Shown: positions 1 through 13,500 of the stretch, piece after piece
Layout: each line of letters opens with the position of its first letter
Numbering within the stretch: position 1 is the first letter of the stretch
Origin: Siphonodentalium dalli
Taxonomy: Eukaryota > Mollusca > Scaphopoda > Gadilida > Siphonodentaliidae
Assembly: GCA_032622095.1 (NCBI GenBank)
Contig: CP136062.1
Location: forward strand, 160,144,875 to 160,208,874
DNA length: 64,000 nt
Direction: 5' to 3'
Notes under the pieces: model-generated
Told to the model about the DNA's origin: nothing
Seen by the model: only the letters and a program-made list of their open reading frames with translations
Databases searched by the model: none
Position numbers and translations under genes: made by a program

Positions 1-117
1 TAAACATTGTTAGCACAATGCATTCTCCTATATATGCAAAGACTCGCATATATAAGAGAAAGCATTGACACAGGGTTTTCGCAATATGTCAGGAAGCTCC
101 AGTCATGAAAGGGTTAA
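1..117. mobile_element. TTAA MITE family A, right part (cut by window edge)
   Basis: Contains the inverted stem CAATGCATTCTCCTATATA and its mate, then GTCATGAAAGGGTTAA. Family A members begin TTAACCCTTT, end AAAGGGTTAA, and carry one or two near-perfect hairpins built on CCAATGCATTCTCTTATATA. Confidence 0.7.
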
Positions 118-322
118 CCATTTCTTTACTAATGGATTCTCCCTTCAGTTATAAAAGTATATACTGGAAAGGTTTATTATTCATTTGGAGGGGTGTTCAG
201 GAAAAATGAGCAGATGACAAACATGCAATATTCCCATATTCGTTAAAAAACGCCTCCAGTGGCCATCTTGGATTTCACATTTGAATTATTGTATTGTTCA
301 TTATTTCATTAGTAAAGATGCC

Positions 323-710
323 TTAACCCTTTACCCAACAAACCGGCCAAAACCGGCCAAATAAAGCTTCAACAGCCTAAAATATCTTCGGTCTGTCTCA
401 ATAGAACCATACAAATATGGATATCATTGGAACCGGCTCCTTGACCACATTGTGATAGTTACAGTTATGCCCTGTGCCAATGCATTCTCTTATATATGCG
501 AGTCGACCATAGGTCGCCTCGCATATATAAGAGAATGCATTGGCCTAAAAAAACACTTTTTACCATTTTTTCTTACATTCTTTAACAATTTTATAATTTT
601 TAATGTGTTAAGCCAATGCATTCTCTTATATATGCGAGGCGACCTATGGTCGACTCGCATATATAAGAGAATGCATTGGCACAGGGCCCTTCTGTTGGGT
701 AAAGGGTTAA
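323..710. mobile_element. TTAA MITE family A, full two-hairpin copy
   Basis: TTAACCCTTTACCCAACA at 323 and TGTTGGGTAAAGGGTTAA ending at 710. Two 67-bp hairpins with loop GTCGACCATAGGTCG, separated by an AT-rich spacer. TTAA ends with CCC just inside resemble piggyBac-type termini; non-coding. Confidence 0.8.
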
Positions 711-1259
711 ATGCCCACATAATTTTAAACCCCATTATCACATATATAAAATATATGCAATTATTATATACCACTTTAAAGAGGAAGCTTTAAAACATTG
801 TATTATCAATTTATTCGGTGTAATAAACTGTGAACATGTTGTTTCTGTTGAGATACTGATGTGTGTTCTGTGCTCAAGTTTCATCTGGGGAGCTATTATT
901 TTCAATGGAAGGGGAATAACTCTATATCTTAAAGATATAAAGTGATTCCCCTTCCATTGAAAATAAACTATAGTTTGAGATTCTGTTGCATTCTGAGAGC
1001 TGCAACGGGGGAAATGTTTCTATGATTTCAGCTATCTTTTATTAATCTATGGGCATCTTATGAGACACAGATGTTCCAATTGGTGATGAATTATAGTATT
1101 TTCGTCATATTTTATGTCATAGATTGTTGAAATCTTGGAATATTCTGAGATGTGATGGCTGGTTATTGGCTTGAATTTTATGAACAAATGAAATTTTCTT
1201 TAGCCATTTTCCAAAAAATATGATCATTTTGGCCAGTTAGATCACCCAAATCACAAGTT
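711..1259. repeat. Intron/upstream DNA with a palindrome and an old repeat fragment
   Basis: Holds a near-perfect palindrome at 896-968 (arms TTTTCAATGGAAGGGGAA) and a segment 770-850 that also occurs at 46570-46650. No coding sequence is seen. Confidence 0.5.
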
Positions 1260-1358
1260 CTTCGGTATATATGTTTTTCTGTATATATGTTTTTCTGTAT
1301 ATATGTTGTTCTGTATATATGTTCTGTATATATGTTTTTCTGTATATATGTTTTTCTG
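1260..1358 (+). repeat. 16-bp tandem repeat abutting a 3' splice site
   Basis: About six units of TATATATGTTTTTCTG (one shortened) run straight into the TTTTAG acceptor of cadherin exon a. The T-rich half of each unit supplies the pyrimidine tract. Confidence 0.85.
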
Positions 1359-1364
1359 TTTTAG

Positions 1365-1580
1365 GAGGTGAGAATGATCATCGACCATTGCAAACATAGT
1401 CAATACGACAGGCACCCATGTGATCGATACGGAGAAACAGCTGGTGAAAACAAGTTTATCAACGTCAATACACCGCTCCAGCTTGGAGGCCGATTCATGA
1501 CTCCGTTACCATCATACCCATCTGGAATCACAGTCCAATCATTCAATGGATGCCTGAAGAATCTCATACACAATTCCGAG
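1365..1580 (+). CDS. Cadherin exon a: C-terminal part of a laminin-G domain
   Basis: Acceptor TTTCTGTTTTAG ends at 1364 and donor GTAAAC starts at 1581. The exon has 72 codons, phase 0 at both ends. The peptide has the typical LamG ending: a beta-strand segment NTPLQLGG, then [12 protein letters not shown], where the Cys closes the LamG disulfide. It reads EVRMIID at its start and continues a frame from an exon upstream of the window. No other coding exon is visible in 1-1364. The pyrimidine tract of its acceptor is made of a 16-bp tandem repeat (see separate entry). Confidence 0.88.
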
Positions 1581-4500
1581 GTAAACATACTCAGAGTCAT
1601 GCTCAGGGCCCAAGCTAGGGGTTGAAAACAGGGATAAGTGACTTCTCCCTCTGGAGATTTTAGGAAGACTTCAGCCCAAAATAGGGAGAAGTGGAGAGAC
1701 AAAAGAAAAACATACTATTTTACAAATAACGGTTTATTCACATTAATAAAAAGATAAAAACATGGTTAGCCCAAATAAAATATAGCACAAGTATAGGACC
1801 TGTATAGATAGATAACATGAAATTGTATTTCTTAAATTTATAATTTTTATTTAAAAATAAAAAATGTTGACTTTTAATATCTGAAGAAATTAATTGTTAC
1901 TATAAATTTTAAATTTTTGGAAATGCCTTTTGGTCACTGCTGTAATGTGGGTGTCCATTAAGATAAACAATAAGGACTAATCAAGCAGTTATAAAAGCTT
2001 TTATTTTTGTTTCTAAAGCTTTCATTAATGAATACCAAGGTGGATGGTATATGATCATTGATGATAATCCGAATAAAGAAATAATCTTGACAAGTTGGAT
2101 AGCAGTGTTACAATAGTTATTAATGTGTTCTTAACCCTTTCAGTGCCAGGGGCTGATCTCATCGGCCCTAATTTACGGTCTGTAAAATCGGCCCTAAAAA
2201 GATTTGTTTTTGTTTTTTTGTTTTAAATTTTAAAAAATTTATTAAAATTGTAAAAAATAATAACAAATGATGAAAAATTGTTAGGCCAATGCATTCTCTT
2301 ATATATGCGAGGCGACCTATGGTCGACTCGCATATATAAGAGAATGCATTGGCACAGGGTATATGGGTTGATACAAAAATCGGACTTGGCACTCAAAGGG
2401 TTAACAAAGATGAGTGGAGCTTATAATATACACGAACAGGTTGTTGATATATCTGCATTGCCTCCAAGTATATGCAATTAATTTACAATGGTTGTTGATA
2501 GATGCGGAAAGCAGGCCCCAGGCCAGATCATGCCATGAATCTCGATCTATATATATATCTCGTGTTATTTGCATGACCCATGTACGTGCAAGTGGGAATC
2601 TAATAATGAGTTAATGAGGCCTTTCTCGCAACACACTGAACCGATTTTGACCAATTTAGTACCCTTTTTTATAGGTTATATGGAGTTATCATTAAACCTC
2701 CAGGCCATAATAGGCTTATTGTATACCTCCTTTGTTATTGGGGAGGGGATATAAGGAGTTATTATTATACTTTATTAAGTTACATGGAGTTATTAAAACT
2801 CCATGGTGGGTGAGGTCATAATATATGCCAACCATGGACCTTGTTTTTTGTTATTTGGACCGAGTTCCTCTTATGTTTATGAGTACACCTCATGTCCTTT
2901 CAGTATTATATATTGGGGATTTTGGAAGGGTTGTGGACCTTGATTTCGAACCTTTGTTCGTTCTTGAACTTTTTTTTAAATCAGCGCAGACATCGACTAA
3001 TGATATATGACCGAGCGGAATGAGTTATTAGGTTCAAAATATGATTTAATTGAATTTACTAGCCGCTTGAGCGATAGCCAACTTCTGGGTTGAATATATT
3101 GTTATTTTCACTTCTATGTCTTGGTGAATTAATTTCCCATCCAAGGGAATGACACTTCCCATGTCTTGAAAATTGTACAGATCTGGGTGAATCACAAATA
3201 AGCGATATCACTGAGTAGCGGCCGTATTGGATTCATCCAGCTCCGGTTCCGTGGTTTTAGTGCTACAGGTCAAAGTTCTGGAGTAGCAATTCCATATATG
3301 GAAGTCATAAATAGTTCATGACTTCCATATATGCTATGCTATTTTAGAACTGACGTGTATAACTAAAACCACAGAACCGGGCCTGGTGGATCCAACATGG
3401 CTGCGAGCTAGTGACAGGGCATATTGATCAATAACAGCCCGATCGGGCAATAATAGACTGATCGATCTTCAACAGGCATAGCGGTTGCATAACAGATGTT
3501 TCTCTCTCTATAATATTCGTTATGTCCCAATCAGTATAAATTAACTATAATTTTTCACCGTTAACATCCTATTCTTGGTGTAAATAGGAAATCGACACGA
3601 AAAATTTCCGTTAAGCAAACGCTATAACGAAATCATGCTAATGCTAATATTAATCTGATCGAACCCATATACATGTCGGCTGTGAAAGACCAATCGGTCT
3701 ATTATACTAATTTAGTCAAGTTGGGCTATTATTGATCAATCAGTGGTTGAATCAGACCTGTACTCAGCCTGTAGTCTGTACAAATTGCAATTGCTACGAT
3801 ATGGGAAGTGGAATACATTTGGATGGAAAATGTATTCACCAAGACATAGAACAATTGAAATCCATTTCTTAAACTAGAAGTTGGCCATTGCCATCGCTGA
3901 ATGTGTTGTGGGGTTAATGGTTAATAAATATGTCGAAAATGTAATATTAATACTGGAGAACTGAACTGAAATCTGAAGTGGACAGGAGAATGTCATGTGC
4001 ACAAATTCAAGCGGCTGGTAAATAAAATAAAATCATATTTCGAACCTAAGAACCATTCCGCTCGGTCATATTATATCATTAGTCGATGTCTGTGCCTATG
4101 TTATTTGAAAGCATGCTTCAGTTTTCAATGTTAGTTCAGAATATCGACTACAATAAATATCACACTGGAAGCCGCCATTTTTCTCTTCGCCTTCGGTCAT
4201 GTGACTTGACACTGTCCATTAATTGGCTACAACACACAATAAAATCAAAATTGTTCGATTCCCACAACAATGTTGCGCAACGAAATTTTGATGCCTGCAA
4301 CACAAAATAGACAACCGCACATGACCCAACAATGTTGCACAACATTGTTGCAGTGTGTGTGGCAGGCTTTATAAGTCTATATATTTTTGTGAAAGAGTCA
4401 AATTTCCACCGGTAAAATTACCGTAAATCCCAAGCTAGTGTTGTCAAATTTGGAAGGCGACTTTGTTTTCGCCTTGCAGACATCCCAGGGCAAAGTCGTC

Positions 4501-7500
4501 GGCTTGAAGGCGAAAACTTCGCCCCAGTCGCCTCCTAACTTGGGGCCTGGTCATGTTGACGTACTGAGCAGGGTTAACGCAGCCACTCGTCAAATTTGTC
4601 AATGGCAAATATAATTCACATTTTTCATTTGGCAAAAGTTTTGGCAAGTCACTTTTTATTTCCTCAAGAAAGTTGAAAATTATTGGTCAATTAATACCAT
4701 TGATTTCCGGAAACTCTTACAATACAATTGTATTAGTGGCATTTTATTATGTTTAGGAAAATTTAGCACCTATTAAGATGCAGTTAATCTGATAGCATTA
4801 TTATCATTGGGTGGGGGATTACTAGTATTTGGTAAATTTTATAACATAGTTGACATTGGTTTAAGTATTATTTTGTTGCAATTAATCGGTTCTGATAACT
4901 AAAGCGTATTTTGAAGAAATGTTGTTGTTGTTGTAATTTGATGATATGGGCACTGTCTGATCAGATTGAGTACTTCTTAATTAAACCATGGAAATTTTCT
5001 CTAATTTACAGCTCCTTGACTTGAATGTCCGAGATTCGACCGGGGCTGCTAATGGTTGCCCAGACGAAGATACATTGTGTGGTCTCACGGGACCGACTGC
5101 AACCAAGGTGTGCCCGGATAACAGTGACTGTGTGGCCCTAAGTCTCAGGACAGATGAAAAAATGTGCATCTGTCACCCAGGGTACAAACCACCAGACTGT
5201 TCTGTCGGTACGTTAAAATTACATTAACTTTATTTAATACATATCACTTAGGTTACAGACCACCTGACTGTTCTGTCATTACGTTTTAATTCTAATAACT
5301 TTCTTTAATTCATATCACCTGACTGTTTGGTCATTACATTTTAATTACATTAACTTTCTTTAATTCATATCACCTAGGTTACAGACCACCTGATTGTTCA
5401 GTCAGTACATTATAATTACATTAAGGCCACAATAAAATAACCTGGTTTACGAATATTTGGGTTGAAAAAAAGTAGATGCAGGAGAGAAAGAATTTCAAAG
5501 AAATAAAAATAAAATTGGACATTAGCACCACAACAATTGAAAAATATCAGAATTGTCCATGAATATTTCTCACAATTTTTGAATAGATTTAAGTTTTACT
5601 CAAATTATAAATAAGTCCCCAGAGGGTGAATTTAGAGGTGCTAGCCTGCGATGTGGTGTAGCGTCACTATATTCACCCTCTGGGGGCCTCTCTGGCACCA
5701 TATCTTGATGTCTTAACCCTTTCATGAAGGGAGCTGCGCTGATGCAGCATTAAAGATCCTGTGCCAGTTCATTCTTTTATAAATGTGAGTCCCATAGGGA
5801 GACTCGCATATATAAGAGAATGCACTGGCTTAGAAGATCAAGGTAAATATTGTTGGGCCAATGCATTCTCTTATATATGTGAGGCACCCTATTGGCGACT
5901 CCCATATAAGAGAATGCATTGCCACAGGGTTTTCACAACATTTCAGGAAGCTCCAGTCTTGAAATGGTTAATCTGTGTTTATCATTGTAGAAGAAACAAT
6001 GATCCATCTCATAGAACCTTTAATTATCACATAATTTGCCCATAAAAGCAGTTTCATAATTATCGATAATAGACACGTTTAATATCAGCGCGTGCGATGA
6101 CGTCACATCGTTCTTCAAATGACTTGCGATCGCTGCGGTTTTTATCGTTGTTTTCGATGGATATTTCGCATTGCTTCGCGTTTATTTGATCATGTGATAA
6201 ACAGTATCTCACACTCGTCCTATTTTATACGTAATTTATCAACCTCGTCCACTAAATTCTATTTGAGCCTCGGTAAACCTCGGCTCAAATCGAATTTAGT
6301 GAACTCGGTTGATAAATTCCGTATAAAATAGAAACTCATGTGAGATCCTCTATTTCTGTGTTTATCATTGTACAGGGTATCCGCGGCTCCTTGAATTCCT
6401 TGAAACTCCTTGATTTGGAAAATCAATTTTCCAGGGCCCTTGAAACCCTTGAATTGAATGCCCACTCCTTGAAAACCCTGGAATTCTATGTAGCCCTTAA
6501 ACCCAGGTATATCGATTCATCGGGAGTCAATAAATATAGATAGTTTAGTTCCGAACGCGTTGTTGGTATATGGGAAGTAACCCCATTTTGAATTTCCGCT
6601 GGCGGCAATTATCTCGAGTCAATTGTAATTGTGTGACCCCCCCCCAATGAAGCATGGGATGTAACTCCATTTCCCGCAAAACACCAATACTCGCGAGTCT
6701 ATTTCAATTATGTGACCCCCCTATGAAGTATCATAAAATTGAACACGATAAAAAATAGTTCCGAGCTTTTCAAACCCAGGTAGCGTAATTAGTGTATTTT
6801 TATTGTATCGGATTGAGGTAATTTGTATATTATATAGACATTCGACATTAGAAACCCGTGTTTTACATAAAAACGTACAAATTAACAAAAACGAAACCGA
6901 AACAAAAAAATCACATCCGCTTCCGATGACCTTCATTTCCTGTTTACGAGTATTTTAAATAACATGCCCGGTGGTAAATGCAAATACCAGACGCAATGGG
7001 GCGCCAAATTCAAATGGGTGGAGGCGGTTGAGAACAACACATATAACGCTAGATGTCAGTTATGCAAGAAAATATTTGACGTCGCAAACATGGGCGAAAG
7101 TGCCCTGGTGTCACATGCAAAAAGTTTGAAGCACCATTTATGGAATAGCATAGGCCGATAGGGGCAGTGATATTCAACTGGTGTCTACTGTCATCACACT
7201 ACATGTATTAGTTAAATGTTCCCATTAATTTAAATTATGGTAATGCAATTACCCATAAAGGCCTAAAAAGCTAAAAATGCTAAAATTATGGTGGAAAACG
7301 TGGTATCACATGTATTAAATGTTCAACAGTTGGTTCCTGGAAACTCCTTGAAAATTGTCGGGGCAGTCCTTGAAAATCCTTGAATTGACTACTGGAACCT
7401 CCTTGAAACTCCTTGAATTCATTCACCAGAAATGGGCAGATACCCTGTTGTAGAAGAAACAGTTATTTATTTATAGTGAACATTCCGATGAAATATACTT

Positions 7501-10500
7501 TTAGTGAATATTTGATTGATATTTTACCAAACTTTACTGAAATAACCAAATAACACAAATATTTGTTTATTTCACAAAAATTTCACTTTCTTTTGGATAT
7601 CGTTACAGAAGCGACTGTGATTGACTTTAAGAATCAGAGTATCATGCATTGGAGCCTGCACGACCCATTCTACAATGCTGTTCTAGATTTATTCAGCAAT
7701 AAGATACAGATACAGTTTAGAACCAGAGACCACGATGGATTGCTGTTCTACCTCGAAAATTCAAATCGAGACAAGAAAATCAGACTCGAAGTGAGTGCGG
7801 ACATTACACCTGACCAAGCCTGTCTGTAATTTGTAGAATGAGGTCCCTAGAGGGTGTATTTAGTGATGCTATCCCACACAGTAGGTGATGTTCACCCATT
7901 AGTCGCCTCGATTATGCATTTTATCTTCTGCAAATTAGGGGATATAGAAACTGAACAGAAAAGTCATTAAAAATAAAGTTATTTAGAGACTATATATACT
8001 TCCCAGAAGATAAGGCCCAAGTAGAATGAGGTCCCCAGAGGGTGAATTTAGTGATGCTATCCCATGGGCTAGCATCACTAAATTCACCCTCTGAGGGACC
8101 TCATTTTGCTTAGGCCTCATCTTTCTCTGGAAAGTTTCTTTATTATCAAATTTCTATAGAAACTTCTTCACATAGATTCTATTCCTTTTTTAGTTTAGAT
8201 TATCTGTATCCCCAAATTGGCAGATGACACATTGCATAATCAAGGTTCCCAATGGGTGTACATCACAATATTCACTATTTGAGAACTTCAATGTGAGTCT
8301 ATGTTTCCCATAGCAGATGAGTCCATACAAACTGAGGTCCCAAGAGGGTGAATTTGGTGATGCTAGCCTCTTATGCAGGATAGCGTCACTAAATTCACCA
8401 TCTGGGGACCTCATTCTGCAAATGACAGGCTCACTAACCTCAGGCTTGAATATGCCATATGCTATTAAAAATTATCTATCTCTTCCCAAACATGTTTTTT
8501 GTAGTTTCCCCCTATTTCGACTTACAAATTTTTCGCATAATGCTTTCTAAAATAAAGATAAAGATTTTAATATGACTAATATTCATGTAGCTCAATTGCC
8601 CTGCAGGTGTATCCTTAGTCCCACTGGTACAGTTCACCTCTAGTTTATATCATGTGCACTGCGGAGGTATCCTTAGTCCCACTGGGACAGCTCACCTCTA
8701 GTTTATATCTAGTCCAAGTCTTCTCGTACTAAAGCTAGCTAAGATTTTGGGATGGAGAGATGCTAGTGTTTAGTCCGCGACCGCGCGCATAGCCTTCTTA
8801 TGACACGAGTTAAGCGTTAATGACCCGCTCAAATAAAACCACAATTATATGAAATAAAATATCACAATTGTAACAATAAAAGATATTTTCCGCAGAAGAC
8901 ATGCTATTTGATCTGAACCCCACATCAGTTGTGAATTCAAAGCGGTAATTTAATGCGAAAAGAGACATTTACCGCAATGTTTACAAATTTTTAAAAGTAT
9001 GCGAACTCAATTGAGCTCGCGAACTGTGTTCGGCATTTTCCGTTGAAAATATTCCGTAGATTTTCGACTGACAACGCAAACTACGATGAATTTTCCATTG
9101 TAATCGTAATTATGTGTGTCAATAAATAAAAAATAAATAGATTAATTAAACATTGAAGATATAAATGTAATACATTAAATAAATTACGGGGAATTACAAC
9201 CCTCTCAAAGTTTAAAACAGTGTAAACACAACGAACGTTAAATAAATAATATGGTGCTACATTTCCCACATTTGGTGGACTTCAGCGAAATTAAGATATA
9301 TACTAAGCGAACAGAGCAATATACTGCTCTTGTTAAGCACACAAAAAATCAAACAAAATTTGTATAAATTTTTAACCTTAAGTTTGAAAAGTCCCACTAA
9401 AACGGAAGAACTATATTTCAAAACTGTGTGATTCGGTTCTCCGATTATTTTATCAACACAAAAGTCAAAATGCACATGGATGAAAATCACACGCATGGCA
9501 AGTCAGACACAAGAGTTCTAATTTGCTCCAATTTTGACAAGTTGCTTGCGAAAATTGTCAACAAAACTACCTTTCTGATCCTCCATTATGTCATTAAGTT
9601 TTTAGTGCGGGAATTGTTCTCAAAGCACATTGGAAACTGGACTTTGCGGCGATCGGTTTTCACCATTTTGTTCGGAAAACCCCGCGCTATATATAGAAAC
9701 GGAAACTAGAATACTCAGAACAAACACCGGACAATGCCGAAGTTCTTCGGAACCTGAGTTCGGCTTTCAGTTAAGTAAACAAACAGAAAAAACAACGATG
9801 TTTGTGGCTATCAACCGGAATATTCTATGTGTAATTTAACATTAAAGTTAGATTATTATACACCATTCTGACCATAAGATGTCACTCTTTCCGACGTATA
9901 TAGCATCATGTATTGCTTTGTTAGGTAAATCGAGTAAAATACACCACAGATTCCCGCCACAGATCCTGGGCGTAACTCGTGTCATAAGAAGGCTATGCGC
10001 GCGGTCTCGGACTAAACACTAGCATCTCTCCATCCCAAAATCTTAGCTAGTTTTAGTACGAGAAGACTTGGACTAGTTTATATCATGTGCACTGCGGAGG
10101 TATCCTTAGTCCCACTGGGACAGTTCACCTCTAATTTGGTATATATAGGTCTATTTCTGTCATATTTAGTTATCGCCATTTTAGCTCAAATTGACAAAGT
10201 CAAGTTAGAGCTGTTGCCATGAGTATATATCCATTGTCTGTGCATTCGTGTGTCCATCCGTCAACAACTTTCTTTGGCACACCCTGCAGGCCACATTCCT
10301 CATCCGATTGTCACCCAAATTTCATACAGAAGTTCGGGTGAGCTCTAGATGGGAGCCATGGGGTTGCCACCAGCCATCTTGGATTTCAAATTCGAATCCA
10401 CTGGCAAATCCTGCAGTCCACATTTATCGAAGAAATGTTTTGAAAAAATAACTGCCATGTTTAGGATGACCTCCAGATGGGAGCTATTGAATATGAATGA

Positions 10501-13500
10501 TTTTCGATGGAAAACATGGCGGATGGCAATCATCTTGTATTTTAGTCTTTGCATAACTTTTAAATTTTTTACACGTTTACCCACTACAAGTGCCTTGGGT
10601 TCCTTCAATCTTTTCTTTATTGAATCCAGATACAAAGTGCAGTGCTCAAAGTCTTCTATAAGATAGGAGACACCCCAGAGGAGTTGAGTTTGCCGCATGC
10701 GTCCGTCTCAGATGGTTACTGGCACACGATTAGTCTACAGCGGTATGGACATGAATTTATCCTTAAGATGGATGTCGGTGAGGGCCAGTTTTATAACGAC
10801 ACATTCGCCTCGACGGCTACAGAAGTGGACTTCCATGTGGCCAAATATCCAGTAATGGCCGGTGGATATGGGGACCTGCTCGTCACTGATGATCTAACAA
10901 ATGGTAAGTATTTCCACTTTACAGGGTGTTCCTCGGCATGAACATATAGCTCCAGTTCTCAAGCAATTACACTGGCTGCCAGTGGAGTATCGAATCATGT
11001 TCAAAATTATTTTGCTTGTATTCAAATCTCGCAATAACATGTCACCATTGTATATACAGGATATGATCAAAGACATAATGTGTGTACATATGGATTACAA
11101 TATGATAGTAGTATGCTTTTGTACATTCCTTTCAACAAACACAAAACGTTTGGCGATAGGGCATTTTCATTTGCAGGTCCACATCTATGGAATAGCATTC
11201 TACCTCACTTGAAAATATTCACTGATTTAAATAGTTTAAGACCGGCCTCAAAACATATCTCTTTGATGTAGCATTTAATTCCTAGATATATGTGCATGTA
11301 TATGTATTATGTTGATTAGGCAATGAGCTCGATGTAATGTAAAGCGCCGTTGAATATGTACTCATAATATTGAGCGCTATACAAATTAATTATTGTATTG
11401 TATTGACAGAGTTACTGTTTTACTGTTACCGTGGAATCAGCTTTTCAAATACAAAATTCCGCCATTTAACCCTTCCATGGCTGTAGCTTCCTGAAATTTT
11501 GCGAAAACCCTGTACCAGTGCATTCTCTTATATATGCAAGTCTCCCATAAGTAGCCTCAAATATATAAGAGAATGCTTTGGCCTAACAATATTTACCTTG
11601 ACCTTGTAAGTCAGTGCATTCTCTTGTATATGTGAGACTCCCTATATGAGACTCGCATATATAAGATAATACACTGGCACAGGATCTTTAGTGATGTACC
11701 AGCGCAACTCCTGTCATGAAAGGGTTAACATGTGACTGCTTCCCACACTTTAGGTTAGAGAGTAATACCCATGAGCAAAGAAAACGCTCGTGTTTTATCA
11801 GAAACATTAACAATTGACGAGGAGGGGGATTTTTCTGGGCATGTATGCTGGGGTGGGTGGGTGTTCGATGGGACAAAAAAAATATATTTCCGCAACACAA
11901 AATTTTTTTGGACTTTTTTTGCAATGAGTTTGGCTTAAAACACCTTAGAATAAGAGAAATAATGTAATTCTAACTGCTAAACTGACTGCAGGCAGTTATC
12001 GTGTCGTATTTTGTTGCAAATTTTGAAATCCAAGTTGACCGCTGGCAGCCATGTTTTTTTGGCCGAATGACCCCAAAATGACTCGTTCCTATTTACATGT
12101 TGATGTTAACATCCATGACAAATAGTATGCACAGAAATTCATATTCAGCTCTTTACAGTGAATTTCCCCCCTCAAATCTCTGTTTTAGTGTTAAAAGGGG
12201 GTGGGTGTCCAAAAATGGTCGGAAAAAACTGCCGAAAACAGAAAAAAATTTGGACATGGGGGTGGGTGGGTCCCAACAAGGGTCGAAAGGAAAAAATGAG
12301 CATACGTGCCTGAAAATATTTTTCCGCCAAGGAGAAGCCCTTCAACTGAACTATATGGATTATTATCCTCGGCCTTGTGTTATCAGGAGGGTTAAAATTT
12401 ATTGTCCGTTAATTAGCCTACTCCGGTCAATCAGCGACTCCGGTCAATCAGTGCTCGGATTAGCTCACGCATGATTGCGTCCCGTGCAAATCTCGCGCTC
12501 TTAACAATTCATCTAGCCAGTTTTATTTCTCTCCTTGGACCTATCAGACGTGGTTTTAACTAAAGGAAGTATTTCTCTATTGCGAGTTTATCGACTCAAT
12601 ATTTATTGTTGATAACAAACTTGCAATTTATCCGTAGCTTACCCGGTCGTTTAATATTTTTAAGTTCGCGCAGAAACTCTTCGTTTCATAGTATGCGCAA
12701 CGCTATTTATAAAAATTCCGTGTTTTTATCGACCCATTTTATCTCGAAAAATTTGGGATTGGAATCGACAAAATTACGTTGGCCATTTTGACAATGACTA
12801 CAGGCGCACATCGTTTACTTGTAGCGAACCGATATTGCATTATTGTGCAACATATACGGTGGCATGAATCGTCCGATTTCTGAGTACACGTGGTACGGTA
12901 TGCGAAGTCTCCTAATTTCGTGCTAACTATATTTCATGACGCAGACTTCTGGCTACGTTCATTTCATGTACACTACCTAATCGTATATGCAACAGCTCTG
13001 TTAGTGCGCAGAAAGTTGGCCACGACAGAAATGTCTCCTTTGGCGATAATTTACATGTCTTAATAAACAAGATAGAACTTGTATTCCAATGACATTTCTT
13101 TTGCCTCAAGTTTCAACTATTTTTAAGTTGAGCGACTGGAACTTAACCGACATTTGGTAAATGATTATCACAGTACATCATTGTACATATACAACATGTC
13201 GTTATAATTAATTGTGCGTACCGATTAATATTTGCAAATCTTAGCTAGCCCGCATGTATTACTATTGACATGAGGGCTCGTATTTGGATACTTGGAACGT
13301 CGCAAACGTTACATCGACTTCAAGATATTTATTTGAAATTCTGACTCTGTTCTTGCGATTCCATTTCCTTTCCCTCATTGTATTATCGGAACAATCGTTA
13401 GAAACAATGAGATTATGTTTGTTGTAACATATAGCATTATATGGCCTGTGTTCAAATAATGCTGTGTCTCTTGAATAGTCTCTTTCTTTCCATGTCTGTC

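Noticed and set aside
481-547. Family A stems as rho-independent terminators
   Set aside because: They are transposon hairpins in a spliced animal genome.
10638-10642. CAG ending at 10642 as the acceptor for cadherin exon d
   Set aside because: Its frame does not match phase 0 from exon c; the AG ending at 10629 does and has a better pyrimidine tract.
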